From positions 9,916,936 to 9,980,935 of the forward strand of contig JAUCBN010000017.1 of the NCBI GenBank assembly GCA_035048815.1: 64,000 nt of DNA, given 5' to 3'. This DNA is from Abelmoschus esculentus (taxonomy: Eukaryota > Streptophyta > Magnoliopsida > Malvales > Malvaceae). Positions 47,452-58,800 of the stretch are shown in pieces. Within the stretch, counting starts at the first letter, position 1. The number at the start of each line of letters is the position of its first letter. The translations under genes were made by a program, and so were the position numbers. The notes below the pieces were generated by a model. That model worked only from the letters and a program-made list of their open reading frames with translations, did no database searches and was not told where the DNA came from.

Positions 47452-47507
47452 TGGTTTAATGGTAAGCCTTTTGGTTTTACAAACAAGAGGTCACATGTTC
47501 AAATCCC
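47452..47507 (+). other. tRNA-like block in right arm
   Basis: TGGTTTAATGG (47452-47462) fits the pol III A box, and TGTTCAAATCC (47496-47506) is close to the B box GGTTCGAATCC. The spacing of about 34 bases is as in a tRNA gene. There is no full cloverleaf and no gene is called. Confidence 0.5.
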
Positions 47508-47882
47508 AATAAAAGCAAATCAACTCTCCTAATTTTTTGTTCATCCGATTGTGATAAGTGGTGATACGTGTCATAATCAAAATTAGTCACTCAATCTGAT
47601 GATGACATGTGTCATTAATCGATTGTGTAATTAATTATATTTATTAATTTAAAAATGAGATTAAATTAAAATAATAAATAAATTGTAGAGATTGAATGTG
47701 TAATTATATAGATTTTATTTAACTGCCATGTCACTATTGTTAACTTTCCCGTCAGAATTTTAACGGCGGTGGTCAAAATAGGTAGGGTTTTAAAGTTAGG
47801 TGACCTGATTGACGAGTTCTTTAGTTGGGTGGCTAAAATAAGTATTCCCAATTAGTTGGGTGGTCACTGGGGTAGTTTATTG

Positions 47883-47891
47883 TATATCTTT
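47883..47891. repeat. Target site duplication, right copy
   Basis: TATATCTTT, identical to 46249-46257. Confidence 0.8.
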
Positions 47892-48417
47892 TTAGTTAAA
47901 ACCATTTAATTTATATTTTTTTTTCTTCTTGAAACAATATTTAATTTATTAAAAAAATACAACCTTAACAAAACATAAATCAAAGACAGAATTTTGGAAT
48001 TATATCCAAAAAACCCAAACATAAAATAAAATAAAATCTTTAAATACTAATAATATTCAAATTCTTTTTCTTTTAATTTGAATTTCATTATCTATAATAA
48101 TTTAATAATCGTTAACGATATTCTTGTCTCTGCCTAACAAGACACTTCAAAGATTTATGGAGTAACAAGTCATTTCTAGGCTTTGATATCAATACACAGA
48201 TAACCTGTATCAACACTCTATGTTTTAAATGATGAACAAATTAGGTAGTTCTTGAAGGGTATATCGGTATACCTAAGGTGGGTATCCGATACGCTTAGGG
48301 GTGTCGATACTAAATAGATATCGATATGCGGGTCTATGTATCAGTATAGGGTAAACAATCAACCCCTTTAATCGATGTTTTTGTTAATGTCTGCCTGACA
48401 CAGTTTTTGTTATTGTA
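47892..48417. other. Intergenic, nothing recognised
   Basis: AT-rich, with a run of loosely repeated gtatcgatac-like words at 48255-48350 that may be a small repeat remnant. No gene is seen. Confidence 0.4.
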
Positions 48418-48421
48418 GACA

Positions 48422-48616
48422 ATGAAATCGTTCTTTGACGAAGCGCTTCTGGCGATACCTGATTCAATCTTGAATGCGCACCTATCTCTGGGGGTACCAT
48501 CTGGTCGTGAAGATCTTTTTGCCAATGTACATGATTTAATGCCACCCCCTCGGTTCCCATTGATATTAGTCACTACCAAGTCTTTTGTTTATCTTCAGCA
48601 GCAAAGGGTTATCTAG
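48422..48616 (+). CDS. Unrecognised small frame, possibly an exon remnant
   Basis: A 64-codon frame starting MKSFFDEALLAIPDSIL just after a pyrimidine-rich stretch ending in gtagac, which could be a splice acceptor (about 48416). The composition is protein-like (PSGREDLFANVHDLMPPPRF), but I do not recognise a family and see no upstream or downstream exon. It may be an exon relic or chance. Confidence 0.25.
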   Translation: MKSFFDEALLAIPDSILNAHLSLGVPSGREDLFANVHDLMPPPRFPLILVTTKSFVYLQQQRVI

Positions 48617-48744
48617 AGGGAGAGGCAGGATTTCTCTTATTGTTGGATACCAATCCATGTGTAGAAAAGTGTTCCACTGATTTTAATGGCTACCACTTCA
48701 CCTGGATCATGCGAATGATGTGGCACTCAACTATTGGTCCAAAG

Positions 48745-48757
48745 TCTTATGATAAGA
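48745..48757. promoter_or_regulatory. I-box-type element upstream of PSBTN
   Basis: The sequence tcttatgataaga contains GATAAGA and its partial mirror. GATAAG I-boxes are common in promoters of light-regulated photosynthesis genes. It lies 100 bases before the ATG, which could be in the 5' untranslated region. Confidence 0.35.
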
Positions 48758-48856
48758 TGTCATATTTGGATGCTCTTCCCACCTCCTCATTTCATATTCT
48801 GCATATTCCTGGACTTGAAAATATTAGAAATCTTTTGGCCTCTGCAGAAATCAAAA

Positions 48857-49177
48857 ATGGCTTCCATCACCATGTCAGCACCATTTCTCAGCGCCACTAA
48901 GCTCACAAAAGGTTCCCCCAGAGTTTGCCAGGGGAGGCTTGTTATGGTGGGCAATGCTGCTAAAGGAGCTGAAGTGGAGAGTGTCCAGTTGAGTGGTGAG
49001 ACCAAACGAGAGTCCAACAATGGCAGGAGGGAGTTGGTGTTTGCTGCAGCAGTTGCTGCTCTTTGCTCGGTTGTGGGGGTTGCAATGGCGGAGCCTAAGC
49101 GAGGCAGCGCCGAGGCCAAGAAGGCGTATGCTCCTGTTTGTGTCTCCAATCCAACTGCCAGGATCTGTCGCAACTGA
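48857..49177 (+). CDS. PSBTN: Photosystem II 5 kDa protein (nuclear PsbT)
   Basis: 106 codons, single exon, complete. The start MASITMSAPFLSA is typical of a stromal transit peptide and matches the family's MASITM opening. The frame is open further upstream (to 48734), but that part is not transit-peptide-like. After the stromal part comes a thylakoid-targeting segment with twin arginines (GRREL), a hydrophobic run and an AMA cleavage site, suggesting twin-arginine export to the lumen. The predicted mature peptide is about 28 residues, beginning EPKRGSAEAKKAYAPVC and ending TARICRN, with two cysteines. It is a small lumenal subunit of photosystem II. It lies 2.8 kb from the TAB2 start in opposite orientation and upstream of an Ogre element. 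Confidence 0.92.
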   Translation: MASITMSAPFLSATKLTKGSPRVCQGRLVMVGNAAKGAEVESVQLSGETKRESNNGRRELVFAAAVAALCSVVGVAMAEPKRGSAEAKKAYAPVCVSNPTARICRN

Positions 49178-49484
49178 GGCAGTGTGTTGTACGTTGCTCG
49201 AGTAGTTTGGGAATGGCCAACGGGATGAAGGATTGCATGTAGTTTTTCATGATGAACAAAATTTAACCCTATGCTTTTTATAAGTGTGGTATGCAATCAC
49301 TAATTTTATCCGGTCTAAACTTGTGTTTTAATTTTAATTTTAATACGAATAACGGGCTTGTATTCGATAATCAAAATGCAAAAAATAGTATTTGTTTACC
49401 TTTTAAATTTTGCATTACCTAAATTTTATCAACTTGTTATTTTGTAAATAATACGTATATATATAGTTTATTTTTTATTTATTA
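49178..49484 (+). other. PSBTN 3' flank
   Basis: 3' untranslated and downstream sequence, AT-rich. No clear polyadenylation signal or terminator can be singled out, and no gene is seen. Confidence 0.4.
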
Positions 49485-49770
49485 TTATTCTTTTATTTCA
49501 TTATTATTATTATTATTATTATCTTTATTACTATTATCTTTTTATTATTGTTACTATTACTATTACCATCTTTTTATTGTTAATATTATTTTACTACCTT
49601 TATTATTCTTATTATTTTTATTTCTATCTTTTATTATTATTACTATTATCATTTTTATTATTATTTCTATCTTTGTTATTATTGTTTTATTACTATTACT
49701 CTTTTTATTATTATTATAATTATTATTATTATTATTATTATTATAATTATTATTATTATTACTTTCCAAA
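49485..49770. repeat. Imperfect (TTA)n microsatellite
   Basis: Nearly 290 bases of tta/ttat/ctat repeats with interruptions. It opens long Tyr/Leu and Asn frames on the two strands, which are not genes. It could lie just outside or at the start of the Ogre LTR. Confidence 0.85.
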
Positions 49771-49993
49771 TAAATAAAATAAGTAAATCAGTCCAATAAT
49801 AATAAATATAAAACAGTCCAATAACATTTATACAAGCCCAAACGTTTTATTAATTAGAGTCCAGTTACAATAGAGCCTAGATGCATTTAAATTACATCAG
49901 CCCAAAAAAATATACCAAGCCCAAATCCCTTAACCCGATCAGATAAACAAAAGAAACCCTAATGTCATCTTTTCTCCATGCGCAGCCGCCTCA

Positions 49994-50027
49994 GGACCGT
50001 TGGATCGGATCTGTGATCCAACGGTCC
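49994..50027. repeat. Perfect 13-bp inverted repeat in U3
   Basis: ggaccgttggatc (49994-50006) and gatccaacggtcc (50015-50027) with an 8-base loop. It is a possible binding-site palindrome or cruciform in the LTR promoter region. Confidence 0.6.
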
Positions 50028-50419
50028 AGATTAAAGGAGATGAAACTTCTGGATGTTTGCACGCGCCCACGCGCAGCAACTGTTCGTCTCCCACGCGCGT
50101 GTCGGACACGCGGAGAACCTTTCGGATTCACAGATGACCTTTCGCCTCCCCAGCAACCGTCCGTTCGTTTCCGATCATCGGCGACGATCCTCCGGTGATT
50201 TCCCCACTCATCCAGGAGCCACATGTGCACAAACAAACAAGAATCATGTCAGATTCGTACAGAGGTGCAGCAAAAATGCAAAAAAACAACAACGAAACAG
50301 GACAAAATTCAGAGCGAATTACAGCAGAAATCAGAGATTCATCAATACACATCGGACAATTTCATAGCAGCAGAGATTAACCGAGTCTTTTTCTTTTTTC
50401 ATTCATGTAAATACTCGGC

Positions 50420-50427
50420 TATATAAG
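50420..50427 (+). promoter_or_regulatory. TATA box of the Ogre LTR
   Basis: TATATAAG in the context ctcggctatataagcc; transcription would begin near 50450. It is the best TATA match in this LTR. Confidence 0.55.
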
Positions 50428-52637
50428 CCAAAACGAATATCGTGTAAAGGGGTTCTGCTCCCTCGATTCAGAAAAGATCAATACAAAAAGAAGCAACAAG
50501 TTTAAAGGTATCAAGTTTTGTAAACCGAAACAATAAATTATTTTACCTTCGACAGTGTGTTCGTCGATCTCTTCTACGTTCTTCTCGCCGGTGATAATCC
50601 CATGGCCTTTGAGCCTCAAAGGGTGAACTGAGCACGAAGAACAAAAGGGGAGACGACTCGTTTTTGCTTCGTTTCTCTTTCGAAAGAAGAGAACTTTGGC
50701 TCCGATCTTGTTTTTTTAATAGAAATAGAGGCTCGTTTTTAGTTTTACTTTCATAAAGGGGGGAGATAGAAGGAAAAATGTTTTTTTCTAGGATTTGTGG
50801 CGTTTTACGGTGGTTTCTGGAGAAATAAGATGAACACTTTGAATGTGTTCATCAAAATCCCCAGAATTACAGAGGATTTTTGAAGCTCTGGGTTTTGTTT
50901 TTTAGCAAAAATGAAAGAAAATGGAAAAGTTTGTGTTTTATACTCAAAAATTAAAAGGGAAATGGGATAATAACATTTTAAAACCTTCCGTGTTTTTGTT
51001 CTAACGCACGAAGTCCCTCGATTTTCATTTTGTATTTCAATTTGGTCACCAATCTGATGATATTATAATTTTCAAAACGGTTTTATTATTTTAGGGTCCC
51101 TCCGCGTTTTTACCTTTCTTTTTTAACTCTCCCCCTTGGTCAATTTACTCTTTTAGTCCCCCTTATTTTTTTTTTATATTTAATTAGCCATTTACAGTTT
51201 ATTTTATTTATTTTATATTTTTTTATTTTATTTTAGTATTTTATTTTATCTTATGTTTTTTTATTAGTTATGCATTCCATATTATTGTCCAGTTATTCAT
51301 TTATCTTGCTGTGACATGTATATATTTATGTTACATATTTTCATTCATGTTTATTTTTATATTGTTGTGCATGTATCTTCTATTCTTTTTTTATTATTTC
51401 ATGATTTAGTTATTGATCTCTTTGTTGCATTAGTTTTGTATTATAGTTTGCATTTATTTATCATATGTTTTATTATTGTACATATTTTTGTTTCATCTTT
51501 TCATCCTAATTATTGCATTTTATATTATTGCATTGTAGGCATTTACTTTGTTTTATATTGGTTTTTTTTTGTTATTAAAATTATTGCATGTTTCCCTATC
51601 TTGTTATATTGCCATGAGTATTCATCTTCCTATGTTTGTGTTATTTCATCTTTGATGCCATGTATATTTTAGTCATGAAAATAATTTTGCCCTTCTTTTA
51701 TGTAACATTTATTCTTGTTCTTATTTTGATAATATTTAGGTCAATGAGCTTTATTTAATTTCGCCTCATTGCATGAATGTTTACTCTTTAAATTAATTAC
51801 ATCTTATCATCTTATCTATTTATACCCATGTTTGTAGTTGTTATTTATATTGTATGTCTATTTGAGCATATTATGTCTTTATTTATGTCATATTTTATGC
51901 CTTCTTTCATTTTGTTTACATTACATTTATTTATGTCTTGCATATTTATTTTTGTGCATTTTAGTTTATTATTTATATGGTTTGCTTATACTTATTTTGT
52001 TGTATGGCATGTTGTAAATGTTCTGTATTTGTTATGTTTATATTTTGTTTATATTTCACCCAATTCGCATATAATCACAATAATTAATGACCCTAATTTT
52101 AAACATCTCTATTCGGTCGTAATGGGCCCGCGTTCCAATGCAATGGTCGCGGTGTATGCGTTGCCTTCGAATAGAGACCCGGTAAAAATAAAATTGATTC
52201 GAATTCTTAAACAAAAAAAGTAATTTAAATACCATTTTAATTCAAAATTATCCAAAATTAATTAAGCGGCAATTTATTTTAAAGGTACCAATTTTTGGAC
52301 GATTTTTAAACTCTAAACCCGTTTTTAACCGTAACCGACTCTCGAACCCAAATCATTTCGAATCTCTGGTTTTTACGGTGTCCGGTCTACCAAAGTGGCC
52401 GGTGGCGACTCCAAAATTTTTAAACATTCCTAACATTTTTTTTAATCCCTAATTTTAGTAAAATTCTCAATTTCTTTTTTTTAAGTTTTCCAAACCCTAA
52501 TTTCTAAATTTTAAAACCCTAAATTTAAAAGGTTCTATTTTTTTTAAAGGCCTAATTCTTAATTTTTTAATTAGTGGCCCCTATTTTTATTTACACCTAA
52601 TATTTAAAACCTTTTCAAAAAGAGGGATCGCTACAGT

Positions 52638-52655
52638 TGGCGACTCCGCTGGGGA
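52638..52655 (+). other. Primer-binding site for tRNA-Arg
   Basis: TGGCGACTCCGCTGGGGA is complementary to the 3' end of plant tRNA-Arg, the primer used by Ogre elements. It begins 2 bases after the LTR end. Confidence 0.85.
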
Positions 52656-53325
52656 CGAAATTTTTTAAAACGAGTCAAGCCTTGTTTTTAAATACCGCTT
52701 AATTAATTTTGGATATTTCGAATTAAGGTGGCATTTAAATTATTTTTTTGTTTATTAATTCGAAGTTATATCATTTTAACCCGTCCTTTTAAGTGGGGGG
52801 GGAAATACTAAGGCTTTCGTAAGGATATTGTTCCTTCGTAGGGGCCTAGTAAAGTACCTTCGGGGCTCGATTACCCTATGTCTTCGTAGGAATATTGTTT
52901 CCTCGTATGGGCATAGCGAAAGGGTCCTCTCGAATTGAACTCGATTGAGATGAGCCTATAATGGGTGATGATCGGAGGCCTTGCTACTCTTAGAAGAGGA
53001 CAGCAAGGACAATTCGGGTACCTTCTAGAACCAAAATTGCATTTAGAGAACTAGTAAACCCACCCCATTAGAGCCATGCGGACAGCCTAGGTGAATTAGG
53101 TATGATGTCTAGATGTTGTTTATCTTGCACTTCTTCTATGTCATTTGTTTACATCATTTATTTGTGTTTTTGTTATCTATGGCATCCTTACTAACACATT
53201 TCCTTTTCCTTTTTGTTTGTTTTGTTTTCTTTTGTTTTCTTTTTTCTTTTCTTGCATTCTTTTTTGCATTCCTTTTTTTAAAAGGTGTTGATTCGAGTGG
53301 TTTGCCCGCTTTGAGAGCTTTCATT
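52656..53325 (+). other. Ogre leader
   Basis: Untranslated leader with a duplicated segment of about 67 bases carrying two hairpins: AAGGA/TCCTT (52821-52836) and AGGAA/TTCCT (52888-52903). From 53115 it is very T-rich and ends in a pyrimidine tract followed by ag (about 53285), so a leader intron is possible. Confidence 0.5.
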
Positions 53326-55620
53326 ATGGATAAAAGTCTTTTAGGTGACCAAGATAAGAACTCAGCGATTCGACATTGGTCCGAAGTCAACCAAAAGGCC
53401 TTTGGAGACAGTCAATCAAGTGAACGCATTGTGCCCGGGTACACGTATGTTAGTTTACAACAGAATGATTTGTATGAACTAAAGGAAATATGGGAAAGTT
53501 GGGAAGCAAGAGTACAAGATTTGTTCCGTGAGAATTATGGGGATATAGCTCAGTTAATATATGTCAGAATTAATCAGCCTTTGCTCAGAGCCGCCTTTCA
53601 GTTCTGGAATCCCGCTTTTTGCTGTTTCACCTTCAATGGGAATGATTTGATGCCAACAATAGAAGAGTACACAACTTTGATAAATAGAAGAAATGTCAAC
53701 AGAGATTGGATCTACTCGAAGCCTCCTAAGTCTCAGAATTACCATTCGTAGTTGAGTTCTCTAGTCGGAATGATTGATGCGTGGGCTAAAGGAATAATTC
53801 AGGTTCGGGGAGAGAGTATTGCATTCTCATGGGAGAGTATCCGGGACATAATACCAGTGCATCCGGATGAGGAAATGAAGATGGACTTGTTTGCTATAGG
53901 CATATACGGATTGATTATTTTTCCTCGAGTATTGGACAATATAGATGTGGCCATTCTTGACTTGTTCGATCGTTTAAAGAAGAAGGCTAATCCGGTAATG
54001 GCCATACTAACAGAAACCTTCATTTCTTTGAATGCTTGCCGGAAGCATGAAGAGGGACGTTTCAGAGGGTGTGCACAACTTCTTCAGGTATGGATACAGA
54101 GTCACTTTTGGAAGGAGCCAACTCAGGTCTTGTCCGGTATATTTCAAGGAAGTTTCTCCCCGGTGCGAGAATATTTAGCTAGAAAATGGCGAGAGGACCT
54201 CGATAAAAGAAAATGGTCGGAAATCTTTAGGAATCTACGGGATGATGATATTGTGTGGAGAGTTCCATGGATGGGTCATGAATTTCATTTTCTTTACAGA
54301 ATCGGAGACTACAATTGGGTCATGATGATTGGCTTGCACGGAGGAATTGCCTGTGCACCTCTTCTGGTATCTAGACAGTTTGGACCTCGCCAGTTTGTTC
54401 CTTTTACGGCAGGTTTGAGTGAAGCCGAGTTCCCTTTTAAGAATGAGTATCGACCTAAGGTTCAGAAGATAACAAGGGGGTGGGGTTACTGTTACCGCAT
54501 TCGAGTAGAAGGGAGTAATCAAGGAATGACCACACCGGACTATGATCTTTGGAGACGAATCAGGGTTAATGACAAAATCTCGATATCCGACCACGAGCCT
54601 ACAATGACGTTGGAAGAACACATGCGCATTGTCCCTTCTGAAGCCGACATACTAAGAAGCGAGATGGATGAGGTTAGGAAATAGATGGAGAAGATGAAAG
54701 CCCAGTACGCGGAAGAACTATACAAAGTAAGCTTGAATCTCGATGTCAAGGATGGGACAATTAAACAGCTAAAGAAGAATAATGAAGATTTGAGTGAGAA
54801 AAATGCCCTCTATCAGAAAGATACCATCAAGCTGTATACTAAGGTGCAAACTGCTAACCGAAAGAAATTTCTCGCCGTAGAAAAGGAAAGGATGAACGGG
54901 CTTCGAATTCTAGAAGAAAAAAAGGAAAGGGGTAAACAAGCCCTGAATAGGGAAATAGAGATCCGAGAGGCTGAAATTGAGAAAGAAAAGAGGGATGCTA
55001 GGAGAGCAATCAATCAAGAGAGGGAAAAATACCGGGAAGAGAAGGAGAAAGGAAAACAAACTGTAGCGTGGGAAAGGGAAAACACTAATGCATGGAAGAG
55101 AAGGGCCCAGGAAAATAAGAATCGTTTTTGTGAGATGCAAAATCTGTATGTCTCTACTTCTGAAACCCTGAAACAGTGTCAAGCTCAGAATGCTCTGTTG
55201 GAACACAAGGTCGAGGACTTGGACCGCTCTTTGGAGAAGTATGTGGCCAGAAATGGGTTTTTGGAATTACAGCTTAGTCAGCAAGAAAATGCATCGCTTC
55301 AAGCAAGGATAGGAGAGTTAGAAGCCAAGGTTCAGGACTATTTAGGACGACTAGTGGTCCTCGAGGGGGCTGCACAAGGAGGAGACAGTTATTGGTTGCG
55401 TCGTCTTCGTGATGCTACTCGCATGATACAAGATCGTGATGATTACAACACCACTCTAATGGTGCAAGTACAAGAAGTGGCCCAGCATGTGAAAAACCTA
55501 GCCGCGGAAGCTGAAGCCTTAATACCCTTTGTGACACAGGACATGAAAGAAGCAACCCGTTTCGCTCAACTACTCAAAGCAATTCAAGATTTAGGAACTA
55601 GGGCTGATGCCTATCTGTAG
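53326..55620 (+). pseudogene. Ogre ORF1 with two in-frame TAG stops
   Basis: A single frame of 765 codons from ATG at 53326 (MDKSLLGDQDKNSAIRHWSE), interrupted only by TAG at 53749 and 54682. The first 450 residues resemble the plant mobile domain/DUF7745 type found in Ogre ORF1 (FWNPAFCCFTF, DLMPTIEEYTTLI, later RKWREDLDKRKWSEIF). The last 310 residues are a highly charged coiled coil (EREIEIREAEIEKEKRD-like heptads from about 54700 to 55350). ORF1 precedes gag only in the Ogre/Tat group; its function is unknown. No frameshifts are present, so the two stops are the only defects in the frame. Confidence 0.8.
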
Positions 55621-55870
55621 TTTTTATCCCCTTTTGTAATGAAGACTTTTTAGAATTTAATGAAAGTTGGTTCAAGGACGATCACTAAATGAGTCAACAC
55701 CTTTATTTGCATTGCTTATCTTTTTGAAGCATTTCATCATTTGCATGCATTCATTCACGCATTTTATATGCATTAATCATGTATACAATTAAAATTAACT
55801 TAGGAAATGTTGTAAAACAGAATTTGCAATCATTCCACACCCATACTGCACTCGATCTCAAGTGAGGAAG
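55621..55870 (+). other. ORF1-gag spacer
   Basis: About 250 AT-rich bases between the ORF1 stop and the gag start, with several tgcatt words. No frame is supported. Confidence 0.5.
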
Positions 55871-58800
55871 ATGGAGGAACAATTCAGTAAGTTAGAAGAA
55901 GATTTGAGAGCCCAGATAGAAAGATCGCAATTGGAACTGAAAGAAACCATGCTGAAAGCTCAGCAAGATATGTTAGAGCAGCTCACCCAGATGTTAGGAC
56001 TTAAGCCATCCGATGATACGAAAGGGAAAGGAAAGGCGGAGAATCCATTTCAAACTAGGGTAGAACAGGCATATTCTCCCATTGTTATTGGCTCGGCCCC
56101 TGCCCCGCAAAAGGGAACAACATTTAGTTTCCGAGCCGGGACATCGATTCAGAATCCATTGTTTGGGGCGGCTGAAAGTGATGAGAATGCGGGCGAAAAC
56201 GTGCCTGATTTGGATGAACTTGAAAAGTTCAGTAGAGTAAAGGCAGAATTCTCTAAACAGCTTGAGGAGACTAGGAAAGACCTAGAAGAAAAGCTTCGGG
56301 TCAGAGAAATAGAAGAGGATTCTCTTGGACTGAATGCGGGCGACCTTAGCTTAGTCCCCGATGTAGAAATTCCCCCGAAGTTCAGAACACCCGAGTTCGA
56401 AAAGTACGACGGCACAACATGTCCCACTGCACATGTGACGATGTTCTGTCGAAAGATGGCCGGATTCACTAGCAATGAAAAACTTCTCATTCATTGTTTC
56501 CAGGACAGCTTGGTAGGGTCAGCGGCGAGGTGGTATAATCAGTTGACCCGTGCACAGATTAAGTCATGGAAGGACTTAGCAAAAGCTTTCATTGATCAGT
56601 ACAAGCATGTTACTGATATGATTCCCAACAGACTTATGCTACAGAATTTAGAACAGAAGAAAAGTGAAAGCCTTCGCGAATATGCTCAGCGATGGCGAGA
56701 TCTTGCGGCACAAGTACAACCGCCACTTCGTGAAAACGAAATCACTCCCATGTTTGTGGATACTTTGAGGGGTGTGCTGTATGACCGACTCATCAGCAAT
56801 CCGATAAGTAACTTTGCCGAATTAGTCATGACTGGCGAACGCATCGAGGCGGCCATCAAAAGTGGTAGGATTGAGGGAGGTGAATCGCTCAAAAAGCAAT
56901 TCAAAAGAAAGGAACATGAAGTAAATACCTTCGAAACGTGTCAGAATCTAACAATATCGCAACCCCAGCTGGCTAGCAATACTCAGGGAGGCAGTAGAAG
57001 GGATGATAGGAAGCCGAAGAAGGAATTTGAGAAGATGACCTTCACCCCGATCCCAATCCCGTACAAGGAGTTGTACGCTCAGCTACATAAAGCTGATTTG
57101 GTACGACCTTTTCATGTGACTCCTTTCAGTCCACCATATCCAGCATGGTATGATGCGAAAGCACACTGCGAATATCATGCCGGTGTTCTGGGTCATAACA
57201 TTGAGAACTGTATAGCCTTTAAAAAGCTTGTTCAGAACTTGCTAAATACGGGAATCTTACAGTTGGGGGAACCAAGTACCACAAGCAACCCACTTCCTAA
57301 CCACGGGAATCAAGGGATCAATAGTATTGAAGAAGAATCCCCTAAGAAGGCCATATCTATGGTATCAGATATACGATCCCCTCTGAGATGGGTGTTCCGA
57401 CATTTGTGCATGGCCCGTTTGATGGACCGAGGAATGGTAATTGTGAAGGAGGGATGTGGTCAATACTGCGAATATCACCAGTCTAGTGATCATGACATTC
57501 AGGTTTGCACAGAATATCGGAGTAAGGTGCAAGCACTCATGGATACTAAAGAAATTGAGTTCTTCGCAAAATATGAGGAGGAAAATCCAGAAATCTGTGT
57601 GACAGATATCCCAAGTAACAAATACACTGCTCAGAGACCCTTCATCATCAGTTGTAGGGTGGATGAGGAGGGGTCTGCTAGCCAAAATGCTCTGAGGCTC
57701 ATAATTTCTCCTCCCTCAACCTTCCCTTTTAAAAGCACACAGAGGGTGCCTTGGAATTACGCCGCCAATATCTCTACACTCGGAAATTCAGGAATGCAAA
57801 AAGCTGTCACTCCCGAGGAGGGGAGGCCAGTTTAGGAAAGTGATACATTGGGGCAGAATCCTGAAATAGTGAATGAAGTGGGGCACTTTACGAGGAGCGG
57901 GAGATGTTATTCCCCTCAGGAGGAGAAGAAACCCGACGAACAAAAGGGTAAGGGCAAACTTGTTGAACCAGAGGCAGAAAAAGTATTCGGGGATGATCCT
58001 CCCTCGAAGATTCTCGGGCCTGTAACTGAGGCTCAGGCCCAGGAGTTTTTAAGGTTCCTGAAGCATAGTGAGTACAATGTGGTCGATCAGCTTCGAAAAC
58101 AACCGGCCAGAATCACGGTGCTTGACTTGTTGCTAAATTCGGAAAAACACCGAGAAGCATTGTTAAAGGTGTTGAATCAGACTTTTGTAGAACAAGACAT
58201 CACCGTCAAGAAGCTTGATCAGATTGTGAATCACATAGATGCCGATAATTATATCACTTTCAGTGATGATGAAATCCCAGAGGAAGGAAGAGGCTTAACA
58301 AAAGCCCTCAATATCACAACTCACTGCAAGGGGCATGTTTTGCCCGGAGTGCTTATCGACAATGGGTCTGCCCTCAATGTTATGCCCATGGCTACTTTAC
58401 AACGACTGCCTATTGATGGCTCTCATATGAAGTTTTGCCAGAATACTGTCCGGGCATTTGATGGTACTCAGAGGGAAGTGGCCGGGAAAATTGAGATACC
58501 CCTGCTTATAGGCCCAGTTGAATATGTTATAGAGTTTGTGGTGATGGACATCCGACCGTCATACAATTGCTTATTAGGGAGGCCGTGGATTCATGCAGCC
58601 GGGGCTGTCCCTTCTTCTCTTCATCAGAAGCTGAAGTATGTGATGGAGGGAAAACTTGTGACAGTCAAAGCGGAAGAAGACGTTATTGCTGCTGTAACTT
58701 CAGATGTTCCTTATGTGTCTCCCGCTGAAGATGCCCTAGAATGCTCCTTCCGGGCCTTGGAATTCATCAACGCTACTTTTGTGGCGGAGGGAAGTCGGAT

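Larger units (their letters stand above)
46258..47882. mobile_element. Palindromic Mutator-type non-autonomous element
   Basis: 1,625 bp flanked by a perfect 9-bp duplication. The two halves are diverged inverted copies of each other: the left end ataaacta...aaagaactcg is repeated inverted at the right end, and 46800-46860 mirrors 47330-47400, so the whole element can fold back on itself. A 9-bp duplication with long inverted repeats points to the Mutator superfamily. The centre (46840-47340) is made of short aatattcgaata-type words. It encodes nothing recognisable. Each arm carries a tRNA-like block. Confidence 0.8.
49780..52635 (+). mobile_element. Ogre/Tat 5' LTR
   Basis: Ends at 52635 (ctaca), just before a tRNA-Arg primer site. 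The end region has the 'ccggtggcgactcc' motif (52390-52415) typical of Ogre LTRs. A TATA box at 50420 puts U3 to its left and a long U5 of about 2.2 kb to its right, including a T-rich stretch at 51150-52000. The left boundary is not fixed because the 3' LTR is outside the window; it could be anywhere from about 49440 to 49800. Confidence 0.65.

Noticed and set aside
48787..49296. 169-codon minus-strand frame over PSBTN
   Set aside because: It is the shadow of the real gene on the other strand.
49563..49777. Poly-Asn and poly-Tyr frames
   Set aside because: They translate a TTA microsatellite.
51316..52223. Plus-strand hydrophobic frames in the Ogre LTR
   Set aside because: T-rich LTR sequence; no conserved motif, and no membrane protein family is recognised.
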